A stretch of 64,000 nucleotides of DNA from Opitutaceae bacterium. GTDB taxonomy: Bacteria > Verrucomicrobiota > Verrucomicrobiia > Opitutales > Opitutaceae. Each line of letters starts with the position of its first letter. Positions within the stretch are counted from its first letter, which is position 1. The stretch is from assembly GCA_028688225.1 (NCBI GenBank), contig JAQTYQ010000002.1:186001-250000 (forward strand), written 5' to 3'. A program made the position numbers and the translations under genes. Shown one piece after another: positions 1 to 8,804 of the stretch. The notes below the pieces were generated by a model. The model searched no databases. It worked only from the letters and a program-made list of their open reading frames with translations, and had not been told where the DNA came from.

Positions 1-4
1 CAGA

Positions 5-346
5 ATGAGCCGGCAATGGGAAACGTGGATGACGCTGGGTGACGAGCAGGATCCGCACGGCCACCCGTTGATCGTTCTTTCCAACGACGAGGCATGCGCC
101 GATGCGAACCGGGCGTCGCTGAATGTGCTCTTTGGCTCGACGAAGCGCCCGGCGATCGCCAGCCGGCCATTTGAAATTGTGTGTGACGAAGCCGACGGTT
201 TCGAGAAGCCCACGGTGATTGATTGTTCGCGGATTTATTTCATTCCCAAGGGAAAGTTGGCCCGCCGGCTCGGGACTGTATCGCGGACGCGGCGCGTGCA
301 AGCCTGCCGCAAGCTCGCGGAGGTTTTCCGTTTTGTTTTTCAATGA
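5..346 (+). CDS. MazF/PemK-like toxin-family protein
   Basis: A 113-residue protein that resembles the MazF/PemK endoribonuclease fold. The N-terminal half has a strand ending HPLIVLSN, as in the family's first sheet. The C-terminal half (about residues 70-110) reads VIDCSRIYF...LGTVS followed by a helix, matching the family's usual 'I..I.K..L...LG.ls' ending. Family members cut mRNA and are paired with an antitoxin. No antitoxin is visible here because the window starts four bases upstream, so it may lie outside or be missing. The match is by eye and distant. It borders a degraded epimerase gene and an IS, so it may be an orphan. Confidence 0.5.
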   Translation: MSRQWETWMTLGDEQDPHGHPLIVLSNDEACADANRASLNVLFGSTKRPAIASRPFEIVCDEADGFEKPTVIDCSRIYFIPKGKLARRLGTVSRTRRVQACRKLAEVFRFVFQ

Positions 347-711
347 TTGCCGCTGTCGGAAGCTCTGCGCTGTTTGCGCCCTTTGGTGAAAAAAAAGAAG
401 CTTAAAGCTTCCGGCTTATCGCGCTTTGTCTCACATAAGGCCGCCAAGGTCGCCGAGGCGGCTGACGGCGGTACTATCGAGATCTGGGGCGATGGTACGG
501 CCATGCGTGCCTATACCTACATTGACGACATGGTGGATGGCATCGTCATGCTGATGCATTCCAACTTGGAAAATGGCGTCAACATCGGCCGTCAAGAATA
601 TGTCTCCGTTGATCAGCTGGCCAACCTTATCGCGGAAATCGCTGGCAAGAAGATCTTCTTTCATCACATAGCAGGCCCGGTTGGCGTCAAAGCGGCTCTT
701 CATCAAAGATT

Positions 712-744
712 GGGGACACGGGGTGATTAAGCCACCGTGTCCCC
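712..744. repeat. Inverted repeat just inside the ISL3 left end
   Basis: GGGGACACGG (712-721) pairs with CCGTGTCCCC (735-744), a perfect 10-bp stem around a 13-base loop. It overlaps the inner edge of the ISL3 terminal repeat and ends just before the transposase start at 746. It may block read-through transcription or translation into the transposase, as end hairpins do in other insertion sequences; that role is an inference. Confidence 0.6.
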
Positions 745-895
745 GATGATGATTAACCTAACGCTCCCTGGATATCGCATCGTCCGGGTGGAGAGCAACT
801 CTGAGATGCAGGTCTATCTCGAGGTGCTGCAGGCACCTCGCACCTGCCCTTGCTGCGGAGCCAGCCGGCTCCGCAGCAAGGGGCGCTAACCCAAG

Positions 896-2868
896 CTTCG
901 CACGAAAACGCGATTTTCGCGGTTTTTTGTTGGACGCTCCCTCTGGGCGGAGGTTGAAAACGCTGGTGGTCCGACCTACTCCGTAGACGCCGCGGGGCCG
1001 ATCGTGCGATACTGCGGCTGCGATGTTCCTCAAACGCCGCCTCCGCCACAAAGACGGCAAGCGTCACACCTACTACTCGGTCTGCGAGAGCCTGCGCGTG
1101 CACGGCGGGCGCACCATCCAGCGCCAGCTTCTGCACTTGGGCGAACTCAACACCACGCAGTTCGAGTCCTGGCAACACACCCTCGATGTGCTGCATGAGG
1201 ACGGCTCGCGGCACCAGCGGCGGCTCTTCACCGATCGCGAGGGCGGCGCGCCTCCGGCCGAGGATGTGGTCGAAGTCAAGCTCTCCTCCTTCGCCGTCAA
1301 ACAACCCCGCCGCTTCGGCGATTGCTGGGCGGGCTGCCATGCCTGGGAGCAACTCGGCCTGCGCGGGTTCTGGCAGGAACGCCTCGCCGAGGAAGCCGGC
1401 GGGGTGCCGTGGGCCAAGGTCCTGGAACTGCTCGCAGTCAACCGCCTGCTCGATCCGCGCAGCGAACTCTACGTCCATGAAAAATGGTTCCCCCAGACCG
1501 CGATGGATCTGCTGCTCGGCACCGATGCCGCCGTCGCCGCCAAGGACCGGCTCTACCGCTGCCTGGACCGGATCGTCGCGCACAAGCCCGCCCTCGAGCA
1601 GCACCTCGCCCAAAAATGGCGTGACCTTTTCGGCGCCACCTTCGATGTCCTGCTCTACGATCTGACGAGCACCTACTTTGAAGGCGCCGCTCCCGAAGTG
1701 CCCTCCGCCCGGCGCGGCTACAGCCGCGACCACCGGCCCGACTGCCTGCAAGTGGTGCTCGCTTTGGTCGTGACCCCCGAAGGCTTCCCGCTGACCTACG
1801 AAGTCTTTCCCGGCAACACCCTCGACTGCACGACCCTCGGCACGATCCTCGACCAGGTGGAGCAAAAGCACGGGAAGGCCCGGCGCGTGTGGGTCTTCGA
1901 CCGCGGCATCGTCAGCGAGGACAATCTCGCGCTTCTGCGCGCACGTGGCGCCCATTACCTGGTCGGCACGCCGAAACGAAAACTCCAGGCCTATGAGCAA
2001 AAACTCCTCGACGGCCCGTGGACCAAGGCCAGCGCCGAAGTCGACGTGCAATTGGTCCCGGAAAACGACGAAGTCTATGTCCTGTGTCGCAGCGCCGGGC
2101 GCCAAGCCAAGGAAAAGGCGATGCGCCGGCGCTGGCTGCGCGGCCTCATCGGCGACCTGCGCGCCCTGCGCCGCCGCGTGGCGCACGGCCAGTTGAAAAA
2201 CCCCGACTTGATCCAGCAGGCCATCGGCCGGTTGAGCGAACGCCATCCGCAAGCCTGGCGGTGGATCACGGTTGAGTATGCGGCAGGAGCCGTGCACTGG
2301 ACCTGGGACCGCGAGGCGTTCCGTCGGGCCGTGCGCATCGAAGGCGCGTATCTGCTCCGCGCGCACTGGACCGAAAAGGATCCCGCGAAACTCTGGCAGA
2401 CCTACGTGCAGTTGACGGAAGCCGAAGCGGCCTTCCGCACTCTGAAGAGCGAACTGAACGTGCGTCCGATCTGGCACTGGACCGAGCCCCGCGTCGAAGC
2501 CCATCTGTTGGTGGCCTTCCTCGGCTACTGTCTGTGGGTCTATTTGAAAAAATGCTGCGCTCGGGCCGCCCCGAGCCTCACGCCGTGGACCCTGCTCGAT
2601 CAACTCCGCCGCATCGTCCTGGTTGAGGTCTGGTTCGAGACCCGCGACGGCGGCACGATCTGCCTGCCGCGCATCACGCAACCCGAACCCGCACAAGTGG
2701 CCCTGCTGGCGCAACTGGACTGGACCCTCCCGGCTCAACCGCCCCCGCGCATCCACCCCGCCCAAGCCGCCCCGCCCGGGTGAAATCCGGTTTTGCGTGG
2801 CCGACCTGCGCCTTCGGCGGCACGTAAGCTGTTGGCAGCAGGAAATCGAATCTCGCCGCGTGCGAAAG
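896..2868 (+). mobile_element. IS1634-family insertion sequence nested in ISL3
   Basis: CTTCGCACG at 896-904 and its inverse CGTGCGAAAG at 2859-2868 are the probable terminal repeats around the transposase at 1023-2783. The outermost bases and a target duplication could not be fixed by eye. The flanks share only TA (…GGGCGCTA on the left, GTATCGG on the right), so the boundaries are good to about 20 bases. The insertion cuts the zinc-finger region of the ISL3 transposase. Confidence 0.6.
1023..2783 (+). CDS. IS1634-family DDE transposase
   Basis: A 586-residue transposase, the full length for the IS1634 branch of the IS4-like superfamily. The first catalytic aspartate lies in LLYDLTSTYFEG (about residue 212). 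The second lies in VWVFDRGIVSEDN (about residue 284). The distal glutamate lies in YVQLTEAEAAFRTLKSELN (about residue 470), the family's Y...LTE.E..FR.lK signature. The reading frame is intact from ATG 1023 to TGA 2783, so it could be active. It sits inside the ISL3 element and next to an IS110 gene on the same strand. Confidence 0.9.
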   Translation: MFLKRRLRHKDGKRHTYYSVCESLRVHGGRTIQRQLLHLGELNTTQFESWQHTLDVLHEDGSRHQRRLFTDREGGAPPAEDVVEVKLSSFAVKQPRRFGDCWAGCHAWEQLGLRGFWQERLAEEAGGVPWAKVLELLAVNRLLDPRSELYVHEKWFPQTAMDLLLGTDAAVAAKDRLYRCLDRIVAHKPALEQHLAQKWRDLFGATFDVLLYDLTSTYFEGAAPEVPSARRGYSRDHRPDCLQVVLALVVTPEGFPLTYEVFPGNTLDCTTLGTILDQVEQKHGKARRVWVFDRGIVSEDNLALLRARGAHYLVGTPKRKLQAYEQKLLDGPWTKASAEVDVQLVPENDEVYVLCRSAGRQAKEKAMRRRWLRGLIGDLRALRRRVAHGQLKNPDLIQQAIGRLSERHPQAWRWITVEYAAGAVHWTWDREAFRRAVRIEGAYLLRAHWTEKDPAKLWQTYVQLTEAEAAFRTLKSELNVRPIWHWTEPRVEAHLLVAFLGYCLWVYLKKCCARAAPSLTPWTLLDQLRRIVLVEVWFETRDGGTICLPRITQPEPAQVALLAQLDWTLPAQPPPRIHPAQAAPPG

Positions 2869-3190
2869 TCGTATCGGTCAGCCGGGGTTATTCATCAAGT
2901 CCCCGGAGGAACCCAGCCCTGACCCGTAAGGGTGGCTGGGTTCCCGAAGGGGACTTCGTGAATAACTCCGCCCCGCGTGCTGCCAAGGCGGCCTTGGGTA
3001 GGGCGGGGCGAATGGATAGTTTGCTGCCCGGTCGCGGTACGAACATGCGAAATCGTTTCCTCAAGAAACATAGCCTAAGCTTCGACCGCGGCCGGACAGC
3101 AATCGGGTTCGGCCATGCATACTCAGCCACCGGCGTCACCACGCCTCGGAACGATATGAACTGCAGCCCGGGCCCACAACCCAAAACAAC
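2784..3190. other. Non-coding stretch between nested IS1634 and IS110 genes
   Basis: About 400 bases without a convincing gene. It holds the IS1634 right end (to about 2868), a long hairpin repeat (2886-2969), and some 220 bases upstream of the IS110 gene. IS110-family elements are known to carry a structured bridge RNA in a non-coding end. The 2970-3190 interval is where it would be expected for members with a 5' non-coding end, but I cannot show a bridge RNA structure by eye. Confidence 0.5.
2886..2969. repeat. Long hairpin repeat, copy 1 (GTTATTCA…GTGAATAAC)
   Basis: An imperfect inverted repeat of about 84 bases. The outer arms are GGTTATTCATCAAG and CTTCGTGAATAACTCC, the inner arms GGAACCCAGCC and GGCTGGGTTCC, and the loop region is CTGACCCGTAAGGGT. 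The second copy at 38178-38272 has the same outer tips and loop but a different stem, so pairing is kept while sequence changes. Both copies lie upstream of a transposase gene, here that of IS110. Confidence 0.75.
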
Positions 3191-4459
3191 ATGAAGACCG
3201 AAGACTTTGCGGCCCTGGTCGCTCTGGACTGGGGCGAGAAGCAGCACGCCTTCGCCCGGCAGATCGGCCCGGAGGCAGCGATTGAAACCGGCCAACTGTC
3301 CGCCAGCCCCGAATCCCTGCACGGCTGGCTGGAGGAGCTGGGCCAACGTTGTGGCGGCCGGCCCGTGGCCCTGGCCATCGAAGCCGGGCGTAATGCCGTA
3401 CTCTATGGCCTGCTGGAACATCCCTGGCTGGAGATCTATCAAGTCCATCCGGTGACCAGCGCGCGCTTCCGGCGGGCGTTCACCCCTTCGGGGGCCAAGG
3501 ATGACGTGCCGGACTGCCGCGTACTGTTGACCCTGCTCAGCCGGCATCGCGACCGGCTGGGGCGGTTGGTCCTGGATACGGCCCCGACGCGAGAACTGGC
3601 CGCCCTCGTGCTAGCGCGCCGGCAGGCGGTCGATCAGCGCAAGGATGTGGGCAACCAGCTGCGCAGCGTGCTCAAAAGCTACTACCCGCAGGCCCTCGAT
3701 CTCGTGGGCGAAGATTGGTGCAGCCCCCTGGCCTTGGACCTGTTCGAACGCTGGCCCGAATTGAACGAATTGAAGAAGGCCCGGCTGGCCACCCTGCGCT
3801 CCTTCTATGCCCGCCACAACGTGCGCCAAGCCGCGGTGATCGAGGCGCGCGTGCAGGGCATCGCGACCGACCGGGCACTCACCACCGACCGGGCAGTCAT
3901 TACCCCGGCGATGCTCCGGATGCGGACGCTGGTGGAGCTCATTCGCGTGCTGCAAAAACACGTCCTCGCCCTGGAAGCCCGCATCGCGGCGGCGTTTGCC
4001 GCACATCCGGCCGCCGAGTTCTTCCGGCAGTTGCCGGGGGCCGGCGCCGTCTTCGCTCCCCGGCTGCTGGTGGCCTTCGGCGACGATCCCTCCCGCTATC
4101 CGAACGCGGCCAGCCTGCAAAAGTTCTCCGGCGTGGCGCCCGTGCGGCAGAAAAGCGGTCAGCAAGTCTGGACTCACTGGCGGTGGGGAGCGCCGGTGTT
4201 TTTGCGTCAGAGCTTCATTGAGTGGGCTGGCGAGACTGTCGTGTTCAGCGCTTGGGCCAAAGCCTTCTACCGCCGGCAGAGGCGCCTGGGCAAACGCCAC
4301 CACGCGGTCCTGCGCGCGCTGGCCTTCAAATGGATCCGCATCCTGTGGCGCTGCCGACAGACCGGCGAACCTTACGATGAGGCTCGCTACCTGGCCGCGC
4401 TCGAACGCCGTCACTCGCCCTTAATCGACGAACTCAAACTTCTCCCTGCCTCCTCCTGA
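3191..4459 (+). CDS. IS110-family transposase (DEDD)
   Basis: A 422-residue protein of normal IS110 length. The N-terminal RuvC-like DEDD domain starts LVALDWGEKQHAF and includes the ALAIEAGRNAVLY strand and KDDVPDCRVLL. The C-terminal transposase_20 domain carries PGAGAVFAPRLLVAFGDDPSRY and the ASLQKFSGVAPVRQKSG segment with the conserved serine region. IS110 enzymes recombine DNA with an RNA guide and usually leave no target duplication, which fits the lack of clear ends. The frame is intact. It lies between the IS1634 copy and the right half of the interrupted ISL3 gene. Confidence 0.9.
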   Translation: MKTEDFAALVALDWGEKQHAFARQIGPEAAIETGQLSASPESLHGWLEELGQRCGGRPVALAIEAGRNAVLYGLLEHPWLEIYQVHPVTSARFRRAFTPSGAKDDVPDCRVLLTLLSRHRDRLGRLVLDTAPTRELAALVLARRQAVDQRKDVGNQLRSVLKSYYPQALDLVGEDWCSPLALDLFERWPELNELKKARLATLRSFYARHNVRQAAVIEARVQGIATDRALTTDRAVITPAMLRMRTLVELIRVLQKHVLALEARIAAAFAAHPAAEFFRQLPGAGAVFAPRLLVAFGDDPSRYPNAASLQKFSGVAPVRQKSGQQVWTHWRWGAPVFLRQSFIEWAGETVVFSAWAKAFYRRQRRLGKRHHAVLRALAFKWIRILWRCRQTGEPYDEARYLAALERRHSPLIDELKLLPASS

Positions 4460-5908
4460 AAATGCTTGCGCGGCATACCTCAGCCATTGGGCTAGGAACG
4501 ACGGGTGCGCCATTTGGACTGTTTTGGGCACCCGAGCCGACTGGTGATCCAGTGCCGGCGCTACCGCTGTGGGGCGTGCCCCCGCAGCTTCGTGCAGCCC
4601 CTGCCGGGCATCCGAGCCGGCCGGCGCAGCTCGGAGCCGTGGCGCCGGGCGATGTACGAGCGTCATGACGATGGGATCTGCGCGGCCACGCTGGCGCAGC
4701 GGGAAGGTCTGGGCCAGGCGACGGTGGGGCGCATCTACGCCGAGTTTACCGAGCGGAAGGCCGGGGAGCGGCTGAGCCTGGATTGTCCCCGGGTCCTGGG
4801 CATCGATGAGCATACCTTACACCGCGGGCAGCGCTTCGCCACCACCTTCTGCGACCTGAAGCAGCACCGGATCTTCGACCTGAGCCCCGGCCGCAGTGAA
4901 ACCGAGCTGAGCGGGTACCTGCGCACCCTCCGCGGCCGGGAACGCGTGCGGGTGGTGTGCATCGACCTGTCCCACAGCTACCGGGCCCTGATCCGGCGCT
5001 GGTTTCCCCGGGCCGTGATCGTCGCGGACCGCTTCCACACGATCCGGCTGGTCGGGCTGCACCTGCTGCGTCTGGCCCGCCAGCTCTGCCCCCAGCTGGG
5101 CTGGAACCGCAGCTGGCTGGCCCTCTTGCGCACCCGCGCGGATCATCTCGACCCGGACCAGCGCCGCCGCCTCGATCAGCTCTTCCACGCGCATCCGGCG
5201 CTGCAGGGCATCTACGAACTGAAGGAGCGCCTCTGCGCGCTGCTGCGCTTCAAGCACCAGTCCAAGCACGCCTGCCGCGGCCACATCCAGCAATTGCTCG
5301 GCCTCATCGAGACGCTGCGCCACAGCGGCCTGGAGGCCGCCATCACCCTCGCCAAGACCCTCACCGAGTGGACCGAGGAGATCGTCCGCATGTGGCGCTT
5401 CTCCCGCAACAACGGCATCACCGAGGGCTTCCATCGCAAAATGAAACTCATCCAGCGCCGAGCCTACGGCTTTCGTTCCTTCGCCAACTACCGCCTGCGC
5501 GTCATCGCCCAGTGCGGCTGAACCGCCCCTTCACCTTCAACCGCAACCTCCAACCAACCCCCTCCCCAATCTTTGGTGTAGACCCGTCAAAGCGCGCAAC
5601 TTCCGGAACGATCGTATCAGCTCCATTGGTTGGAAGTCGCGCATTTCCCTGCGCGAAGGACTTTCCCACACCTACCCTTGGCTCAAGAGCCAAGTTGAAG
5701 CCAACCAATAGCCGCATGGTCGTCTGAAGCGGCAGAAGCCTTGTCGCGACCGGCCGGATATTCGTTGTATCATTCAATCTCCGATCAAATAACGGGTGTC
5801 CCAGTTTCTTTGACTTCCTTGCCGTCGAATTCGCGCACATAACATCCCGAAGTGCCATGGTAGCAGATCGTTGGTATCCGCGCGCTGCGATAAGCAGGTT
5901 TCGCTGCG

Positions 5909-6688
5909 TTATAGTTTCAGCTTCAATCCGTCATACGCCAGCCGGATCCCGGCCGGCAGACTGGCCTCGAGTGGGCCGTGATCGATCGCGTGCGTGAGGT
6001 GGGTGAGATACGTGACCTGGGCGTCGATTGCGTGCGCGGTCTCGATGGCTTCCGCGATATTCATGTGCGTCGGATGTTTCTCCGGACGCAGGCCGTCCAG
6101 CACAACGCAATGTGCACCTTTCGCCATCTCCACAGCCTCGGCGGGCACGCGCTTGCAGTCGGTGTAGTAGGCAAACTTCACACCGGTGTCGCGCTCTTCA
6201 AATACCAGTCCGAGGACGTCCAGTGGACCGTGCGGCAGCAAAGTCGCACGAATGATACCTTGTTCCAATTCGAGAACGGCCGGCATGGGGGTTAGCTTGA
6301 ACGCCGGATAGCCATCGACGGCAGGCCGGTCCACGATCGCATACGGATAAATCGCCGCCACCCGGCTCAAACCATCGCCAGTCGAATACACGCTGAGCGC
6401 GCGGCCTCCATTAAGATCGCAGAACCGGCGCAAATCATCCATCCCATTCACATGATCGGAGTGGCCGTGAGTGAGGATGAAGAGATCGAGCTGGCTCACG
6501 CCGCTGCGCAGGCACTGCTCGCGAAGCTCATGAGCGGCGTCAACCTGTATGTGCTGCCCGCCCATCACCACGTGAATGCTGCACCGCGTGCGGCGGTTGC
6601 GCGGATCGGCCGAGGTGCAGACCGGACAGTTGCAGGCAATCATCGGCACGCCTTGCGACGTGCCCGTGCCCAAGAATATCACTTCCAT
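5909..6688 (-). CDS. Metallo-beta-lactamase-fold hydrolase (PhnP-like)
   Basis: A 259-residue MBL-fold protein. It begins MEVIFLGTGTSQGVP with CNCPVC directly after, as in PhnP-type and tRNase-Z-like hydrolases. The metal-binding motif is LTHGHSDHVNGMDDLR (about residues 92-107), with a later YYTDCK strand and a final HLTHAIDH. PhnP relatives hydrolyse cyclic phosphodiesters, but the substrate here cannot be told. The two N-terminal cysteines could bind a structural metal. It is on the minus strand, alone, between the IS-damaged epimerase and the regulator gene. Confidence 0.85.
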   Translation of the reverse strand: MEVIFLGTGTSQGVPMIACNCPVCTSADPRNRRTRCSIHVVMGGQHIQVDAAHELREQCLRSGVSQLDLFILTHGHSDHVNGMDDLRRFCDLNGGRALSVYSTGDGLSRVAAIYPYAIVDRPAVDGYPAFKLTPMPAVLELEQGIIRATLLPHGPLDVLGLVFEERDTGVKFAYYTDCKRVPAEAVEMAKGAHCVVLDGLRPEKHPTHMNIAEAIETAHAIDAQVTYLTHLTHAIDHGPLEASLPAGIRLAYDGLKLKL

Positions 6689-7237
6689 GGCGGATTAGGG
6701 AAGCAGAGCATGCGGCGGAACGAAAGCCAGAGAAATTGCCCGGTTTCTGACGAACTCGTTCGTGCGGATATTGTCAGCCGGCATCATGCAATCAAGGTGG
6801 AGCGGCATGTCGCCAGGACAGTCTGGGCGCGTTTGGAGCCACTCGTTTTGCCGGTGACGATGCAGCGAAAATGAGGCTCAACTTCTGCCGGCTCGCGCTT
6901 ACCGACATGGTTGCGCCCGCGTGTCAAAGGGGCGGGGGCGCCGAATAGATCTCCCATCCCCGACTCTGCTGCCGAGGCAGGACGGCGGAGATCAAGGGCC
7001 ATTTCGATGTCAAGCCCAACGGACTCCAATCTTGGCATTCCCGCCGTTCCAGCACCATTTTAATTGCCTCCTGAACCTGCCGGCGCACCGCCAATTTCAC
7101 GGAAAGCAGCTCAATGGAAGTTGATGCCGCGTGCCGTCCGACGGCATGCCATCCGGCGCTCAGCGATGCAAACCAGGACAATTATGTTCATTTTTGCTTG
7201 AACCTGGTGGCTGGATGCCTTGGGCTTTCCGTCGTTC
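6689..7237. other. Intergenic region, nothing recognised
   Basis: About 550 bases between the divergent hydrolase and regulator genes. Short open frames occur on both strands, but none shows a family motif. The composition is lower in GC than the flanks. Promoters for both flanking genes should lie here, but no clear -35/-10 pair was found. It may hold degraded gene remains that I could not identify. Confidence 0.4.
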
Positions 7238-7798
7238 ATGCCGACTGCCCCTGCAAAGCCGCGAAGCACTGCCACGATTTCCGATGGCGGAACCTTTGCG
7301 CTCGGCTGCGCTGACTTTTTCGATGAAGCCGGGCGGCTCTTTGGCCTGCCGCCCTCCGTTTGCCGAATCTACGGGCTACTGTATGGATCGCCCAAACCGC
7401 TCAGCTTCATGGATATCATCGAACAGTTGGAGATCAGCAAGGGCTCGGCGAGTCAGGGTCTGCAGTTGCTGTGCTCGCTTGGCGCGATCAATGTGGCGGA
7501 GTCTTTCAAATCCACCAACCGCCCTCTGTCCGTCACGCCCGACGGAGGACGCCGGGAATACTACGAGCCTGAACTGAGCCTGCGCAAACTGGTCAGCGGC
7601 GTGCTGCGGAAGCGGGTGGCGCCCATGGCGGCAACGAGTGCGGATCGGTTGGCCCGCTTGCGTGAGTTGGCGGAGCAAGAGGGAAAGGGGACCCATTTTT
7701 ATTTGGAAAGAGTGAAGCAACTGAACACCTGGCGGCGGCAGCTTAATGCTGTCCTGCCGGTGCTCAGCGTGTTGCTTGGTCCGAAGAATCGGAAGTAA
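7238..7798 (+). CDS. GbsR/MarR-family transcriptional regulator
   Basis: A protein of about 186 residues with a winged-helix domain in its first two thirds. The segment FMDIIEQLEISKGSASQGLQLLCSLGAI (about residues 67-94) is the recognition helix-turn-helix of GbsR-type regulators, followed by the wing TPDGGRREYYEPE. The C-terminal part is helical and likely dimerises. ATG 7238 is preferred to an upstream TTG at 7220. Its position at the head of the polysaccharide locus, in the same direction, makes it the best candidate for the locus regulator, though no operator was identified. Confidence 0.8.
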   Translation: MPTAPAKPRSTATISDGGTFALGCADFFDEAGRLFGLPPSVCRIYGLLYGSPKPLSFMDIIEQLEISKGSASQGLQLLCSLGAINVAESFKSTNRPLSVTPDGGRREYYEPELSLRKLVSGVLRKRVAPMAATSADRLARLRELAEQEGKGTHFYLERVKQLNTWRRQLNAVLPVLSVLLGPKNRK

Positions 7799-8049
7799 TC
7801 GAGATCAAATGCAGATGGCCAAAGCGGCTAATCTACCGGGTCGGCTTTCCCTGGAAGCGACGAGGCGAAGCTCGTGCTTGAGGAGGCGGCCTGAGTATGG
7901 GTGTCCGAAACCAACGGGAAACCTCTGTCCCGGCCGGCCAGTATCCCTCATCTTCAAAACCGACAGGCAGGAACAGTAGGAAGATACGGCTGAGTCAGGC
8001 AGGGCCTCACCAACAATAACCATCAAGCAGGCATAATCCGGTCTCCAGT

Positions 8050-8643
8050 ATGATTTCTCCGCAAGCATTCATCCATCCCAATGCCCTGGTCGATTCCGGG
8101 GTCACGATTGGCGCCGGCACGCGGGTCTGGGCCTTTGCCCATCTTGTCACAGGCGTGGTCGTCGGACGGGATTGCAACATTTGCGACCACACTTTCGTCG
8201 AGGGTGACGTCAGGCTGGGGGACCGTGTCACTCTGAAGTGCGGGGTGTTCCTTTGGAACGGCGTAACCGCAGAGAACGATGTTTTCATCGGTCCGGGCGT
8301 CAGCTTTTCAAACGAAGTCTGGCCGCGCAGCAAGCTCTACGCCGCGCAGCCTGCCCGGACCCGCCTGCAAACCGGGTGCAGTCTCGGGACCGGCAGCACA
8401 ATCATGCCCGTGGCGGTTGGGGAATGGGCGATGGTCGGGGCGGGCTCGGTTGTGACGCGCGACGTGCCGGATTATGCCCTGGTGGTCGGCCAGCCGGCAA
8501 AATTCCGGTCGTGGATCTGCTGCTGCACCCGGAAGATGGATTTTGGGGAAGGCCGGGACTTTACCTGTTCCTGCGGGCGAAAGTTTCGCAAAAATCGCGG
8601 GAAGGTTGCCCTGGTATCATGCGATAGTGCGACGCAACCATGA
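8050..8643 (+). CDS. Left-handed beta-helix sugar N-acyltransferase (WbpD/FdtC-like)
   Basis: A 197-residue acyltransferase made of hexapeptide repeats (FIHPNALVDSGVTIGAGTRVWAFAHLVTG…) forming a left-handed beta helix. The tail has a zinc-ribbon-like WICCCTRKMDF…FTCSCGRKF, typical of acetyltransferases that act on 3-amino sugars of nucleotide form (WbpD, WlbB, FdtC). The expected reaction is N-acetylation of an amino group using acetyl-CoA. Its partner is probably the aminotransferase at 10104, two genes downstream, as in dTDP-Fucp3NAc-type pathways. The exact nucleotide sugar cannot be told from this sequence. Confidence 0.85.
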   Translation: MISPQAFIHPNALVDSGVTIGAGTRVWAFAHLVTGVVVGRDCNICDHTFVEGDVRLGDRVTLKCGVFLWNGVTAENDVFIGPGVSFSNEVWPRSKLYAAQPARTRLQTGCSLGTGSTIMPVAVGEWAMVGAGSVVTRDVPDYALVVGQPAKFRSWICCCTRKMDFGEGRDFTCSCGRKFRKNRGKVALVSCDSATQP

Positions 8644-8804
8644 ATCACGCGTGGGATGGACCGCTTCAGCGGCGAGGTGTTGGTGGTTGACGCTGGATGC
8701 AGGCCACTGCCCCTTCGCGCCCAATCAGGCGGATTCCGGCCCCGGCGGCGCGGAAACATCGGGTGAGAATTTGTTCCCAGTGTCCGTAAGCAATCAATAA
8801 CCTC

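Larger units (their letters stand above)
746..5521 (+). pseudogene. ISL3-family transposase, interrupted
   Basis: The N-terminal piece (746-889) encodes about 47 residues with CPCCGASRLRSKGR, the first CxxC half of the ISL3 zinc finger, then meets TAA. The C-terminal piece resumes at about 4496 (ERRVRHLDCFG) and runs to the stop at 5519-5521. It carries the second half of the finger (RRYRCGACPRSF), a helix-turn-helix, and the DDE catalytic region (GIDEHTL..., CIDLSHSYR, VADRFH, and EGFHRKMK near the end). Together they give a normal-length ISL3 transposase of roughly 390 residues. The zinc finger is separated by 3.6 kb of inserted DNA, so the protein cannot be made. The GTG at 4505 could start only a finger-less fragment. 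Confidence 0.85.
694..5585 (+). mobile_element. ISL3-family insertion sequence carrying nested insertions
   Basis: Both ends are readable. The left end at 694 starts GGCTCTTCATC and continues into CAAAGATTGGGGA (704-716). The right end is TCCCCAATCTTTG (5563-5575) followed by GTGTAGACCC to 5585. The inverted ends match at about 20 of 23 positions. An 8-bp direct repeat (686-693 and 5586-5593) flanks the element, the usual size for ISL3. Its transposase is split, with the start at 746-889 and the rest from about 4496. The roughly 3.6 kb in between is a later insertion block with two other transposases, so this copy cannot make its own transposase. Confidence 0.85.
446..5711 (+). pseudogene. 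GDP-mannose 3,5-epimerase-like pseudogene, split by ISL3 element
   Basis: The 3' half of an NAD-dependent sugar epimerase/dehydratase in two pieces. The left piece (446-693) encodes the IEIWGDG...RAYTYIDD...VNIG and HHIAGPVGVKA segments typical of GDP-mannose 3,5-epimerase. The right piece (5586-5711) continues ARNFRND...GW...LREGL and ends in TAG at 5709-5711. Joining 693 to 5594 restores one frame (GVKA-RNF). The eight bases GTCAAAGC occur at both 686-693 and 5586-5593, the target duplication of the inserted element. The N-terminal half is missing before about 446, so the gene was already truncated or was broken twice. It presumably once supplied a GDP-hexose to the neighbouring polysaccharide locus. 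Confidence 0.8.

Noticed and set aside
753-2765. 670-codon open frame on the minus strand
   Set aside because: It is the shadow of the IS1634 transposase in a high-GC region; it has no protein-like motif and the forward frame has all DDE residues.
5502-5858. 118-codon minus-strand frame over the ISL3 right end
   Set aside because: It runs across the IS boundary and the epimerase remnant, whose forward frame explains the DNA.
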